Positions 16,285 through 24,670 of a stretch of DNA of 53,403 nt are shown here, in pieces (position 1 is the stretch's first letter; each line of letters begins with the position of its first letter). The stretch is from Anabaena subtropica FACHB-260. Lineage in GTDB: Bacteria > Cyanobacteriota > Cyanobacteriia > Cyanobacteriales > Nostocaceae. The notes under the pieces are model-generated. The model was not told where the DNA came from and made no database searches. It saw only the letters and a program-made list of their open reading frames with translations. Location: positions 1 to 53,403 of the forward strand of contig NZ_JACJRF010000038.1 in NCBI RefSeq assembly GCF_014697105.1, read 5' to 3'. Made by a program: the position numbers and the translations under genes.

Positions 16285-16845
16285 GTGATCCAAACTGACA
16301 CACCCAACATCCAAGCTCTATCGACGGAAATATCGCAGCTGCGTCAAGAACTACAGCTTCGAGATCAACTAGTGCAACAGCTATCTCAAGAACTTTTCCG
16401 GCTAGTCAAGGGCAACACTAATTTTATGCCCCAACGGTCGGAATCTGAGTATGATTTACGTCAGTTACAGGCATTGCGAGAGCAGTTACAAGCTGTTGAA
16501 CAGCAAGTGACGTTTTATCAAGAGCAAATTACATCTCGTGATACCGAAATTTACCAACTGCGCCAGTCTGTACAAGAACTCACAGACCGCAGCCGAATGT
16601 TAGAGCAAGTAGTACAGGAATTACCTCAAATTTACCGTCGTAAGTTTGAAGAGCGCATGGCTCCAGTCAGAGAAAAAGTAGCGATGCTCCAGCGAGAAAA
16701 CCGCCAATTGCAAGCAGAACTCCAAAGTGTCAGTTACCGCCTAGCGCTCAAAACTCGTACTTCTAGCCACAGTGGCATTGATTTACCTAATTTCCCTCGT
16801 CCAGTATCGGGACAAGACAATGTACCTAGTGTGCAGAATGCTTGA
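16285..16845 (+). CDS. Coiled-coil protein of unknown function
   Basis: The 186-residue protein is almost entirely predicted coiled coil (residues about 8-45 and 55-155), rich in Q, L, E and R with heptad-like spacing (ISQLRQELQLRDQLVQQL). A short polar tail containing DLPNFPRP follows. It starts at GTG 16285. No ATG is available at the N-terminus. I do not recognise a named family. Similar coiled-coil proteins are widespread in filamentous cyanobacteria, where some shape cells or bind DNA, but nothing in the sequence tells which applies. It lies about 200 bases after rpsF on the same strand. Confidence 0.7.
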   Translation: MIQTDTPNIQALSTEISQLRQELQLRDQLVQQLSQELFRLVKGNTNFMPQRSESEYDLRQLQALREQLQAVEQQVTFYQEQITSRDTEIYQLRQSVQELTDRSRMLEQVVQELPQIYRRKFEERMAPVREKVAMLQRENRQLQAELQSVSYRLALKTRTSSHSGIDLPNFPRPVSGQDNVPSVQNA

Positions 16846-17512
16846 TTTTGTTTAGACTTCCCCCATATCAGCACTTAAGGAAATATCATATCCTCTCGTT
16901 TTTGCTTAATATTCATTCTTAAAAGTCTACTGAATAGACTTTGATTGCATGGGTTGGAAATATTTTTTGTACTAAAATTACTAAATATTTAGTAGCTATT
17001 TATCTATTATGGCTGATGTGAGTTGAAAGCTGAAACAACATAGTCTCGTTCATAGCACTAGAGTTTACGAAGCAAACTAAGTCCGAGACCTTTGATATTG
17101 GTTTGAGAAATTTTATTTTAATTCAGATAAAGCGTCTATTACTTACTAATTCTTCAATACTTGGGGATAACCCGATTATTAAAATTTTACCAAGTATATA
17201 GTATTTCTACTAACTTCACGAGTCACCTATCCGGTGCAGTATGGGTAGCAAAGAAGATTAAGTCAACTTTAGCTATTTCCCACTGCACCTGCTTTGATCA
17301 GTAAAACGATTGTATGATTGTTTAACTGATGTCAAAGTCCCTTGTGTTCGTTAAAGCATAGGCTGACACTTCTCTTATGAGATGCTACTTATCAGTAAAG
17401 TTTTATCAGCGAAGATAGATGCAATCACAGGTAATGGTGAGAAAGGGTAGTTATTAGCTAAAGGAATTCAATTCTTATTGATATTGCCATCTATCTATCG
17501 TATGATATTGAA
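16846..17512. other. Gene-free region with a possible structured RNA
   Basis: No open frame here looks coding. The region is AT-rich. At 17043-17089 it holds a nested stem-loop (see the separate entry). No tRNA-like fold was recognised. Confidence 0.45.
17043..17089. other. Nested intergenic stem-loop
   Basis: The outer stem is GTCTCG (17043-17048) with CGAGAC (17084-17089). The inner stem is AGTTT (17062-17066) with AAACT (17074-17078) around a small loop. It could be part of a small RNA or a degenerate dispersed repeat. Neither a promoter nor a T-tract was confidently identified. Confidence 0.3.
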
Positions 17513-17866
17513 TTAGCCCACCAACGAGAGGCTTTGATCATTGACGAGGGTAAGGATGTCTTCGTAAGTGTCAAAAATTTCAAATACAGAGTCTAGTTGA
17601 GTAAGTTCTAAAATCAATCGTACTGGAGTTTGTACATTGCACAGAACCAAGCGGCAACCAAGTTGGCGCGCTGATGTCAGTCCCGTCACCAGTGAAACTA
17701 ACCCTGAGCTATCCATGAAATCTACCTCTGCTAAATCAATTATCCAGAGTTGATGAGGTTGAGAGCCTGCCTGAGTCATCTGTTCAGTTAAAGCCAAGCC
17801 ACCCTGCAAATCTATGCTGCCTTGGGGCTTAAACAAAACTACTTGTGGTTCTTGAGTAAGAGTCAT
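17513..17866 (-). CDS. STAS-domain protein (anti-sigma factor antagonist-like)
   Basis: The 117-residue single STAS domain shows GSIDLQGGLALTEQM near the N-terminus, the phosphorylatable-serine motif VDFMDSSGLVSLV near 47-60 and the CNVQTPVRLILELTQLDSVFEIFDT C-terminal part. This is the SpoIIAA/RsbV layout. Proteins of this type are controlled by serine phosphorylation through a partner kinase and PP2C phosphatase in partner-switching pathways. No kinase or phosphatase gene is adjacent, so the partner is elsewhere. Gene-free regions flank the gene on both sides, which suggests monocistronic expression. Confidence 0.88.
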   Translation of the reverse strand: MTLTQEPQVVLFKPQGSIDLQGGLALTEQMTQAGSQPHQLWIIDLAEVDFMDSSGLVSLVTGLTSARQLGCRLVLCNVQTPVRLILELTQLDSVFEIFDTYEDILTLVNDQSLSLVG

Positions 17867-18405
17867 AAATTTAACTAAGTATACTGCACACTTAACAAAA
17901 GCAGGAAACGGAAATTAATACTGGTTAAATCTCATCTGCAAAATTGCTGTTATATTCGCATAAGCGTAATTTAACAACCATGCAGTAGACCAATTGTCTG
18001 TCAGTATTTATTCCGTATAATTTATGTTAACTTTTCTCAATATAGGCACAAACGCCTAATGATTTCAGTATCAATCGTATCTTTTACATAATTTTTATAT
18101 TTTTATAGGGCTTTTATAAATTTTTCATAATTAGTAGTTGATTTATGCTTATGATTGTGCATTTGTGTTATTAACTGCTGTATATTTGATTGTCAATATT
18201 TAATAAGTAATAGATATAATAGATTCAAATTTATTCTATCGGCAAAAGCGGCTTCCTTCATCAATAAAAGCAAGGGAGCAAGGAGAATGCTTGATTCGTC
18301 TCCCCTGTCCCCTACCCTTTTCCCCTTGCCTCTTCGTTGACACCCCAGCCATAAACGAGCCAAGATAAGCTATATGGTAAACAATTGTAAAGACGGCGGT
18401 GCGGG
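17867..18405. other. AT-rich intergenic region between STAS and DedA genes
   Basis: About 540 bases, very AT-rich at 18020-18240, ending with a C/T-rich low-complexity run at about 18299-18330. No gene-like frame or tRNA was seen. It should hold the divergent promoters of the two flanking genes. Confidence 0.45.
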
Positions 18406-19035
18406 ATGTCTCTTGAGCTGATTTCACTAGAAAACATTCAGGAGTTTGCCCATCAGTACGGTTACTGGGCTATTTTTTTAGGAATTTTACTAGAAAATTT
18501 GGGTCTTCCCATACCCGGTGAAACCGTAACTCTAGTGGGTGGATTTTTGGCTGGTAGTGATGAATTGAGTTACTGGCTAGTTCTCAGTGTCGCCGTTACT
18601 GGAGCCGTAATTGGCGCTACTTTCGGCTATTGGATTGGTAAACTAGGCGGTTGGCCTTTCTTACTACAAATAGGAAAAATTTTTCGGATATCTGAAGAAC
18701 GACTATTAAATATCAAAGAACAATTTAGTCAAAATGCTGCTAAAGCTGTATTTTTCGGGCGCTTTTTTGCATTATTAAGAATTTTTGCGGCACCATTAGC
18801 TGGTATAGCTGAGATGCCTTTTGGAAAATTCTTCGCTTATAACCTAGCAGGAGCAACTGTGTGGGCTAGTTTGATGGTGACATTAGCCTTTTTTGCGGGT
18901 AAAGTTATTTCCCTTGAACAATTGGTTGCTTGGGTAACTCAATTTGCCATTGTGGCTGTATTAATACTTGCAGCGTTGATTTTTGTGCCTATATGGCTGG
19001 AGTCTCGCCAAGTTAAACGTGCGGCTGAAGAGTAG
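18406..19035 (+). CDS. DedA family membrane protein
   Basis: The 209-residue DedA/SNARE-associated (VTT domain) protein has GILLENLGLPIPGETVTLVGG near the N-terminus, a GYWIGKLGG segment and FFGRFFALLRIFAAPLAGIAEMP in the re-entrant loop region, with several membrane helices. DedA proteins are needed for envelope integrity, and some act as undecaprenyl-phosphate or phospholipid flippases. The substrate of this one is unknown. It converges with argG, and the 60-base gap is filled by a low-complexity repeat. Confidence 0.9.
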   Translation: MSLELISLENIQEFAHQYGYWAIFLGILLENLGLPIPGETVTLVGGFLAGSDELSYWLVLSVAVTGAVIGATFGYWIGKLGGWPFLLQIGKIFRISEERLLNIKEQFSQNAAKAVFFGRFFALLRIFAAPLAGIAEMPFGKFFAYNLAGATVWASLMVTLAFFAGKVISLEQLVAWVTQFAIVAVLILAALIFVPIWLESRQVKRAAEE

Positions 19036-19095
19036 GGAGTGGGGGAAGATGGGAGAATTTTTATCCTCCTTCCTCATCCCCTTAATCCCTTATCC
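19036..19095. repeat. Low-complexity repeat between convergent dedA-like and argG genes
   Basis: GGGAGTGGGGGAAGATGGGAG is followed by AATTTTTATCCTCC and C-rich sequence, giving an imperfect hairpin. It is the same type as at 11975-12050. It may act as a bidirectional terminator. Confidence 0.45.
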
Positions 19096-20298
19096 CTATT
19101 CTCTGTTCTGCTGCGCCCAGATACGAGTTGGTAATCCCCACACGTAAATGAAACCTTCGGCTGCTTTGTGGTCAAATTGGTCTTCAGCACCGTAGGTTGC
19201 TAAATCAGGCGTGTAGAGTGAATTATCACTCCAGCGTCCGACGATAGTGGCGTTACCCTTGAACAGTTTCAATCTGACAATTCCCGATACCCTTTCTTGG
19301 GTCTTTTGAATAAAAGCATCTAAGGCGGCTTTCAGGGGACTGTACCAGAGACCGTTGTAAACTATTTGGCTGTAGGTCTCTTCAATGCCTCGTTTGTAAT
19401 GGCTAACGTCTGCGGTTAATGTCAGGCTCTCTAAGTCACGGTGAGCTTGAATTAGCACCAACATCGCTGGGGATTCGTAAATCTCTCGTGATTTGATTCC
19501 CACTAGTCTGTTTTCAATCATGTCGATGCGTCCGACACCGTGGCTACCCACTAGCTGATTAAGTTCTTGGATGAGTGCTACAGGGTCTTTAGGTATACCG
19601 TTGAGAGTAGTAGGAAGACCTTGAGTAAATCCTATTTCAATGTATTCTGGCTCATTGGGGGTGTCGGCGATCGCCTTTGTCATTTCATAGATTTCTTCTG
19701 GTGGCTCAAATTTGGGATCTTCCAACGCACCAGCTTCAATACTGCGACCAAGCAAATTCTTATCAATGCTGTAAGGCGAAGACTTTTTCACGGGTGAGGG
19801 GATACCAAACTTCTCACCATAGGCGATAGTTGCTTCCCGACTCATACCCCATTCCCGCGCTGGGGCGAGAATCTTCAAATTAGGATTGAGCGCAGTACAA
19901 GAGACATCAAAGCGTACCTGATCGTTACCCTTACCGGTACAACCATGTGCGATCGCATCAGCACCGTATTTTGCCGCAGCTTCGACTAATATCTTAGCAA
20001 TCAACGGACGGGCTAAAGCAGTTCCTAGAGGATAGCGATTTTCGTAGAGGGCGTTGGCCTGAATCGCGGGAAAAGCATAATCTTTAATAAAACTTTCTTT
20101 GACATCCGCTACTAGGGATTCACTTGCACCCGATTTTAGTGCTTTTTCTCGGATTGGTTCTAATTCATCTCCCTGGCCTAAATCTGCTGCTAGGGTAATT
20201 ACCTCTTCTACTCCCCACTCATGCTTCAAGTAGGGAATACAAACGGAGGTATCTACTCCACCAGAATATGCCAGAACAACCTTTTTGGCGCGACCCAT
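19096..20298 (-). CDS. argG: Argininosuccinate synthase
   Basis: The 400-residue enzyme joins citrulline and aspartate using ATP in arginine synthesis. The PP-loop [11 protein letters not shown] is at residues 9-19, with [14 protein letters not shown] near 120 and [17 protein letters not shown] near 175. All are typical, and the length matches the family. An 8+8-bp palindrome lies 24 bases before the ATG and could be an operator or promoter element. The gene appears monocistronic. In heterocystous cyanobacteria arginine feeds cyanophycin, so this is a nitrogen-storage-linked gene. Confidence 0.97.
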   Translation of the reverse strand: MGRAKKVVLAYSGGVDTSVCIPYLKHEWGVEEVITLAADLGQGDELEPIREKALKSGASESLVADVKESFIKDYAFPAIQANALYENRYPLGTALARPLIAKILVEAAAKYGADAIAHGCTGKGNDQVRFDVSCTALNPNLKILAPAREWGMSREATIAYGEKFGIPSPVKKSSPYSIDKNLLGRSIEAGALEDPKFEPPEEIYEMTKAIADTPNEPEYIEIGFTQGLPTTLNGIPKDPVALIQELNQLVGSHGVGRIDMIENRLVGIKSREIYESPAMLVLIQAHRDLESLTLTADVSHYKRGIEETYSQIVYNGLWYSPLKAALDAFIQKTQERVSGIVRLKLFKGNATIVGRWSDNSLYTPDLATYGAEDQFDHKAAEGFIYVWGLPTRIWAQQNRE

Positions 20299-20321
20299 TG
20301 CTTTCTCCAGTTAGGAAAACA

Positions 20322-20338
20322 AATAATGAGTCATTATT
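20322..20338. promoter_or_regulatory. Palindrome upstream of argG
   Basis: AATAATGA-G-TCATTATT is a perfect 8-bp inverted repeat around one base, ending 24 bases before the argG start codon. It is long enough to be a dimeric-repressor operator. It does not match the NtcA GTA-N8-TAC consensus. Confidence 0.35.
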
Positions 20339-20468
20339 ATATCTAACTACACCGTGTATATTTTTTTTGTGCAACTGATGATTGGGAAATTTATTTTTTG
20401 CTGAGGGAGCGATCTCTACGACGATGCTCCGCCTACGCTAAAAGACTTTGTAAGATATTTGTAATCGG

Positions 20469-20498
20469 CTTAACCATTTATTCTCTGGTTTTTAACCT
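20469..20498 (+). promoter_or_regulatory. PHO-box-like octamers upstream of first PEP-CTERM gene
   Basis: CTTAACCA (20469-20476) and TTTAACCT (20491-20498) both fit the cyanobacterial PHO-box unit PyTTAAPyPy(T/A). Their start-to-start distance is 22 bases, twice the usual 11-base period. The intervening octamer (20480-20487) is degenerate. A conserved AAAGCTTATT lies shortly downstream. Confidence 0.5.
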
Positions 20499-20571
20499 CC
20501 TGTCGTTGGTTCAAAGCTTATTTAAGTGAAATCACAACAATATTCACTTTTGAAATTTGGAGCTTTGTCTG

Positions 20572-21129
20572 ATGAAATTAACCAAAAATTTTGGCATTGC
20601 TACTTTTGCTCTTGCTATCTCTTTAGCTACTTTTGAAGCTAAAGCAACACAAGCAGCTGTAGTTAATTATAATTTCGCTGTTAATGCCACATCTGGCAGC
20701 AATCCGGGGCAGTACTTTGGTTCTTTTGGCTATGATGACTCAAACTTAAATCGCATAGGTGAAGAGAACTTAGATGTTAACAATGGATTATTATTTATTA
20801 CCTTTGATTACTTAGGTACTACGTATACAGAAATAGATGATATAGAATACTCTATAGGCGGAGGCCCTTTAGTCAGCTTTAGAGATGGTGAACTTTTAGG
20901 ACTGAGCTATTTAGTTGAGAATCAGTTTTTTATCGGTGGCGATTTAGATACTCCATTCACTGGAGGAAATAGATTTTATACCACTACGGACTTCTTGTCT
21001 GCGGAGGAAGTCGGTACAGTCAGTTACTCTACAGTACCAGAACCCTTGGCGCTTTTTGGAACAGCGATCGCCACTGTTACTGGATTTTTGGTGAACCGCC
21101 AGAAAAAAAATAACCAAATGTCAGCATAG
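20572..21129 (+). CDS. PEP-CTERM sorting-domain exported protein (copy 1)
   Basis: The 185-residue product starts at ATG 20572, with TTTGGAG about 10 bases upstream. A cleavable signal peptide (LTKNFGIATFALAISLATFEAKA) precedes a beta-rich domain with the TSGSNPGQYFGSFGYDDS segment. The C-terminal PEP-CTERM signal is VPEPLALFGTAIATVTGF followed by RQKK, which an exosortase processes at the membrane. The function of the mature domain is unknown. It is the first of two tandem paralogues with similar upstream regions (PHO-box-like octamers), so the pair may be phosphate-regulated. A strong terminator follows at 21193. Confidence 0.85.
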   Translation: MKLTKNFGIATFALAISLATFEAKATQAAVVNYNFAVNATSGSNPGQYFGSFGYDDSNLNRIGEENLDVNNGLLFITFDYLGTTYTEIDDIEYSIGGGPLVSFRDGELLGLSYLVENQFFIGGDLDTPFTGGNRFYTTTDFLSAEEVGTVSYSTVPEPLALFGTAIATVTGFLVNRQKKNNQMSA

Positions 21130-21192
21130 CTTGTTATTTTCTTACCTTTATAGTACAATTGTACTCACAAGAGAAATCCTGATTGAATCCCA

Positions 21193-21221
21193 CCCCACTG
21201 TTACAGTGGGGTTTTTATTTT
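21193..21221 (+). terminator. Rho-independent terminator after PEP-CTERM copy 1
   Basis: Perfect 8-bp stem CCCCACTG (21193-21200) / CAGTGGGG (21204-21211) with a TTA loop, followed by TTTTTATTTT. Confidence 0.9.
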
Positions 21222-21280
21222 GAGTTCCTCGCACTATTAATTGTTGTTATTACCGTAATTTCACGGTCAGGCTATTTGTA

Positions 21281-21310
21281 TTTAACCCTGAGTTTGATAT
21301 TCCTTAACCT
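21281..21310 (+). promoter_or_regulatory. PHO-box-like octamers upstream of second PEP-CTERM gene
   Basis: TTTAACCC (21281-21288) and CTTAACCT (21303-21310) are again 22 bases apart, with a degenerate octamer (21292-21299) at the 11-base step. CTTAACCT is a perfect match to the SphR unit. The distance to the conserved AAAGCTTATT is the same as in copy 1 (20 bases to the TTATTT/TTATTA). Confidence 0.5.
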
Positions 21311-21381
21311 CTTGTCATTGTTTGAAAGCTTATTAAGTGTAATTGCGTAACGATTCACTTTTTAGACTTGGAGTATTTTTG

Positions 21382-21921
21382 ATGAAATTAGCTAAGAGTT
21401 TGAGTGTTGCTACCCTTGCGGCAATTTCCGTTGCAGCTGCTGGAGTTAAACCAACACAAGCTGCTATCGTTAATTACAGCTTCACTGTAGATGCTACATC
21501 TGGCAGCAATCCTGGTCAGTACTTCGGTTCTTTTAGATATGATGACTCATTCTTGACTGGTTTAGGACTTGAAACATTAGGAGTTGAAAATGGACTAACA
21601 GTTGCATTCAACTACTTGGGTACTACTTATACAGAGGCAGACGATATTGATTTTGACCTTTTCCCCATCGTTAGCTTTAATGATGGACAGCTTCAGGGAC
21701 TCAGCTATTTTGTTGCAAACCAGTTTTTCATCGGCGATGAAAGTGATCTAGATGTAGGTGGAAACAAATTTTATTTGGTTGACGAATCAGTAATTACCAC
21801 ACAAGTAGGTACTGTCAGTTACAGTCAAGTGCCAGAACCCTTTGCAGTTAGTGGTATAGCGATCGCTACTACTGTAGGATTATTTATGAAGCGTAAGAAA
21901 AAAGCCGCAGTAGCAAGCTAG
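21382..21921 (+). CDS. PEP-CTERM sorting-domain exported protein (copy 2)
   Basis: The 179-residue paralogue of the preceding gene starts at ATG 21382, with TTGGAG upstream. It has a signal peptide (MKLAKSLSVATLAAISVAA), the same TSGSNPGQYFGSF core with RYDDS, and the C-terminal VPEPFAVSGIAIATTVGLF + RKKK tail. Similarity to copy 1 extends into the upstream region, which shows a tandem duplication including the promoter. It is followed by a terminator at 21949. Role unknown. Exported and probably membrane- or surface-associated through the PEP-CTERM system. Confidence 0.85.
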   Translation: MKLAKSLSVATLAAISVAAAGVKPTQAAIVNYSFTVDATSGSNPGQYFGSFRYDDSFLTGLGLETLGVENGLTVAFNYLGTTYTEADDIDFDLFPIVSFNDGQLQGLSYFVANQFFIGDESDLDVGGNKFYLVDESVITTQVGTVSYSQVPEPFAVSGIAIATTVGLFMKRKKKAAVAS

Positions 21922-21948
21922 AAACAATGTTTTAAATATTGTGAGCTA

Positions 21949-21974
21949 GGCAGGTTTTGTACCTGTCTTTTTTT
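21949..21974 (+). terminator. Terminator after PEP-CTERM copy 2
   Basis: Stem GGCAGGT (21949-21955) / ACCTGTC (21961-21967) with one G-U pair, loop TTTGT, then seven T residues. Confidence 0.85.
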
Positions 21975-21996
21975 ATAAAAACAGAAACATAAAAAT

Positions 21997-22025
21997 AAAG
22001 AGACGCTGCAATGCAACGTCTCTTT
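21997..22025 (-). terminator. Palindromic terminator between PEP-CTERM copy 2 and phoX
   Basis: Stem AAAGAGACG (21997-22005) / CGTCTCTTT (22017-22025), with an inner TGC/GCA pairing. On the minus strand it is followed by TTTATTTTTATG, so it can end the phoX transcript. It belongs to the AGAGACG/CGTCTCT dispersed family also found at 4708. Confidence 0.7.
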
Positions 22026-22052
22026 ATGATTGATTAACTAGAAAAATCTAAA

Positions 22053-24218
22053 TTACAGACCGCCGATAACACCACCATCGTTACGGGTAATTACTACCGT
22101 TGCAGAACGGGGACGGCCTGGCAGACCATAACCTTGACTGTAAGGCCAGTGGCTGTTCTGGGTTGGATTCGCGGTAGTCCCACCATCACCAGGGTGCTGG
22201 ATGCCGACAAACATCGCTTTGCCATCAGGTGTAGTGATGACACCAGTTACTTCACAATCAGTAGGGCTAGTTAGGAAACGTCTCACCTGTTTGGTGTTGG
22301 GGTCAGCACACGACATGGTGTTACTACCGATGTTGATTAGGTCGCCCACACCATCACCGGAGTGGTCAGTTTGAATCCAAAGACGACCGAAGTCATCAAA
22401 CCAGAGACCATCTGGTGAACTGAAATCATCACCGTTGATATTGCCTTGAAGGTTGGATTCAGTTCTTTGGCTATCACCAGCTTCCACGAAAATATCCCAT
22501 TTGAAGGTAGTAGTTGCAACACTGCGTCCATCTTCGCGCCAGCGAATGATGTGACCATAACGGTTATCAGGACGGGGGTTAGACGCATCTACAGGAGGAC
22601 GCGCACTACCTGCGGTTGTTGAACCGTCTGGTTGGTTAACAGATTCGGTTCCTGTTCCACGGCGGTTATTGTTGGTCAGGGTGCAGTAGACTTCGATCTC
22701 TCTAAATCCAGCAATCCGAGGACGTACAGCTACCCATTCTGGTCTATCCATCATGGTCGCGCCGACTCTATCAGCAGCCTGACGTGTTTTAACCAATACT
22801 TCAGCTTGGTCTCTGAAGCCATTTTCTGGTGTTAAACCGTTTTGTCCATGAACTAGAGGTAGCCACTGACCAGTGCCGTTGTCATTAAATTTGGCAACAT
22901 AAAGAACACCAGTATCGAGTAAATCGCGGTTAGCCTCACGATTTCTAGGATCATAGGGTTGGGCGCAAACAAACTTGTAAATGTAATCGTTGCGCTCGTC
23001 GTCACCCTGATAGAACGCTACACGATTATTGTCATCAACAACAACCTGAGCGCTTTCATGCTTGAAGCGTCCTAAGGCTGTACGTTTAACTGGTGTGCTT
23101 CCGGGAGTGTATGGATCGATTTCTACTACCCAGCCGAAGGTGTGGGGTTCGAGTGGGTTGGTGCGGTTGTTGAAGCGTGGGTCAACTTCATGCCAACGAT
23201 AGCCAAAACCATTGGCAGAAAGACCGTAACGATTTTGCCCTGCCAAGATTTCTGAATCTGCAATCCCTGGAGTAGAAGCTAAAGGTTCACCGTTGTTACC
23301 GAAGTAACCGTTCCAGTTTTCCTCGCAGGTTAAGTAAGTACCCCAAGGTGTGTAACCATGAGCGCAGTTGTTTGCTGTACCGTAAGCGGTGAAACCGTCG
23401 TTTGTACCAATCTCAACAGAACCGTCTGGGTTGATAGCAAACTTCTTGGACTTCAACAAATCACTACCAGCCGCAGGGCCGGAAATTCGCATTGGGGTGT
23501 TGGCAGTAATACGGCGACCATACTCAGAATTGCGCTCGAAAGTCCAGTCGTTACCATTCTTGGTAATTTGTACGACAGACACGCCATGAGCAGCCTGAGA
23601 TTTACGTACCTTCGCAATTGTGACCGGACTCAGACCTTCGGAACCATGTAGAATCGATTCCTGGGTGTACTCATGGTTTACACACAACAGTCCAGTGTTT
23701 ATGTCCTGGTTTAAAAAGCTTCTTAATGATCTAGCTTGTGAACCAACTGTCCGACCAACAGCATTCCCACGTGATAGAGGGAAATAGTGCATACCATCAA
23801 CGTGCATACCATACTGCATTTCTTGAGCAGCAGCATCTTGGGATGCGTCTGGCAACCAGTCTGGTGCGGTAGGCATGATTGGGTCTCCCCAAGCAATCAA
23901 CACTTTGGCTGTGTATCCTTCGGGAACACTAACCAAGTCCTTTTCCAGAAGTCCTGTAGCTGGGTTGAGTAGGTTTGGGGGAACACTCTTGAAGCCAATA
24001 CCCGCAAATCCTGTTCCTTTGGGAATTGGAGATGCTTGAACACTTTGGAGAAGGCCGCCAATAGAAACTTCACCGACAACAGTTAGCACTGATGCACTAG
24101 CTGCTGTGAAGATGAACTTACGGCGACTCATACTCATACGGTCAATTACATCACGAATTGACTCGTTACCAGATGGGTTGATAGTGCGATTATTTTTAGG
24201 GTGAAAGCGTCCTTTCAT
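22053..24218 (-). CDS. phoX: PhoX-type alkaline phosphatase, Tat-exported
   Basis: The 721-residue protein has a Tat signal with SRRKFIF near residues 31-37 and a following hydrophobic stretch. A DUF839/PhoX domain follows, with GLLCVNHEYT, TYLTCEENWNGYFG, AFYQGDDERNDYIYKFV and FSSPDGLWFDDFGRLWIQTD. PhoX enzymes are Ca/Fe-dependent periplasmic phosphatases that release phosphate from esters when phosphate is scarce. An upstream set of PHO-box-like octamers (24444-24473) supports Pho control. It lies next to two PEP-CTERM genes with similar octamers. The domain assignment is firm. Use of phoX as the symbol follows the family. Confidence 0.9.
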   Translation of the reverse strand: MKGRFHPKNNRTINPSGNESIRDVIDRMSMSRRKFIFTAASASVLTVVGEVSIGGLLQSVQASPIPKGTGFAGIGFKSVPPNLLNPATGLLEKDLVSVPEGYTAKVLIAWGDPIMPTAPDWLPDASQDAAAQEMQYGMHVDGMHYFPLSRGNAVGRTVGSQARSLRSFLNQDINTGLLCVNHEYTQESILHGSEGLSPVTIAKVRKSQAAHGVSVVQITKNGNDWTFERNSEYGRRITANTPMRISGPAAGSDLLKSKKFAINPDGSVEIGTNDGFTAYGTANNCAHGYTPWGTYLTCEENWNGYFGNNGEPLASTPGIADSEILAGQNRYGLSANGFGYRWHEVDPRFNNRTNPLEPHTFGWVVEIDPYTPGSTPVKRTALGRFKHESAQVVVDDNNRVAFYQGDDERNDYIYKFVCAQPYDPRNREANRDLLDTGVLYVAKFNDNGTGQWLPLVHGQNGLTPENGFRDQAEVLVKTRQAADRVGATMMDRPEWVAVRPRIAGFREIEVYCTLTNNNRRGTGTESVNQPDGSTTAGSARPPVDASNPRPDNRYGHIIRWREDGRSVATTTFKWDIFVEAGDSQRTESNLQGNINGDDFSSPDGLWFDDFGRLWIQTDHSGDGVGDLINIGSNTMSCADPNTKQVRRFLTSPTDCEVTGVITTPDGKAMFVGIQHPGDGGTTANPTQNSHWPYSQGYGLPGRPRSATVVITRNDGGVIGGL

Positions 24219-24670
24219 TCTGAGTACTCCACTTAAAGTTCACAATTTTTGCTATTCATCTCATTGCTTGATAGCAATGGCAATTGAGTAAATAAAACTC
24301 TACGGATTTACATAGATCACTCAGAAACATCTCGATTATTCATGTATTTTTAACGGTAAGATTCCGTAACAAATACAGGTAAGGCGAGTTTTAATGCTTA
24401 CAGTTATGATGTTTGTCAAGCTTTTAGCTAATTTAGGTAGTTAGTGTTAACATCAGGTTATATATTGATTAATTAGAATTTATTAACAGAGATATTTTGG
24501 AGTAAAAATATATTTTTTGCGGAAAAATACTTACTTGAGCATGAATGTATATTGATATGTTGAAGACATGATATTAGATACATTAGTAATAATACTGAAG
24601 TAAATATCTCCCTCCGTAAGCAAAGTCAGATAAGGAACAGTCTGAAGTACCACACTGTCCTATTCTGGAT
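24219..24670. other. Regulatory gap between phoX and the GT2 gene
   Basis: About 450 AT-rich bases without a gene-like frame. It contains the PHO-box-like site for phoX and presumably divergent promoters. No tRNA-like structure was seen. Confidence 0.45.
24444..24473 (-). promoter_or_regulatory. PHO-box-like octamers upstream of phoX
   Basis: On the minus strand, ATTAATCA (24473-24466), TATAACCT (24462-24455) and GTTAACAC (24451-24444) follow each other with exact 3-base spacers. They match PyTTAAPyPy(T/A) at 7, 7 and 5 of 8 positions. They lie about 230 bases before the phoX ATG. Confidence 0.4.
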
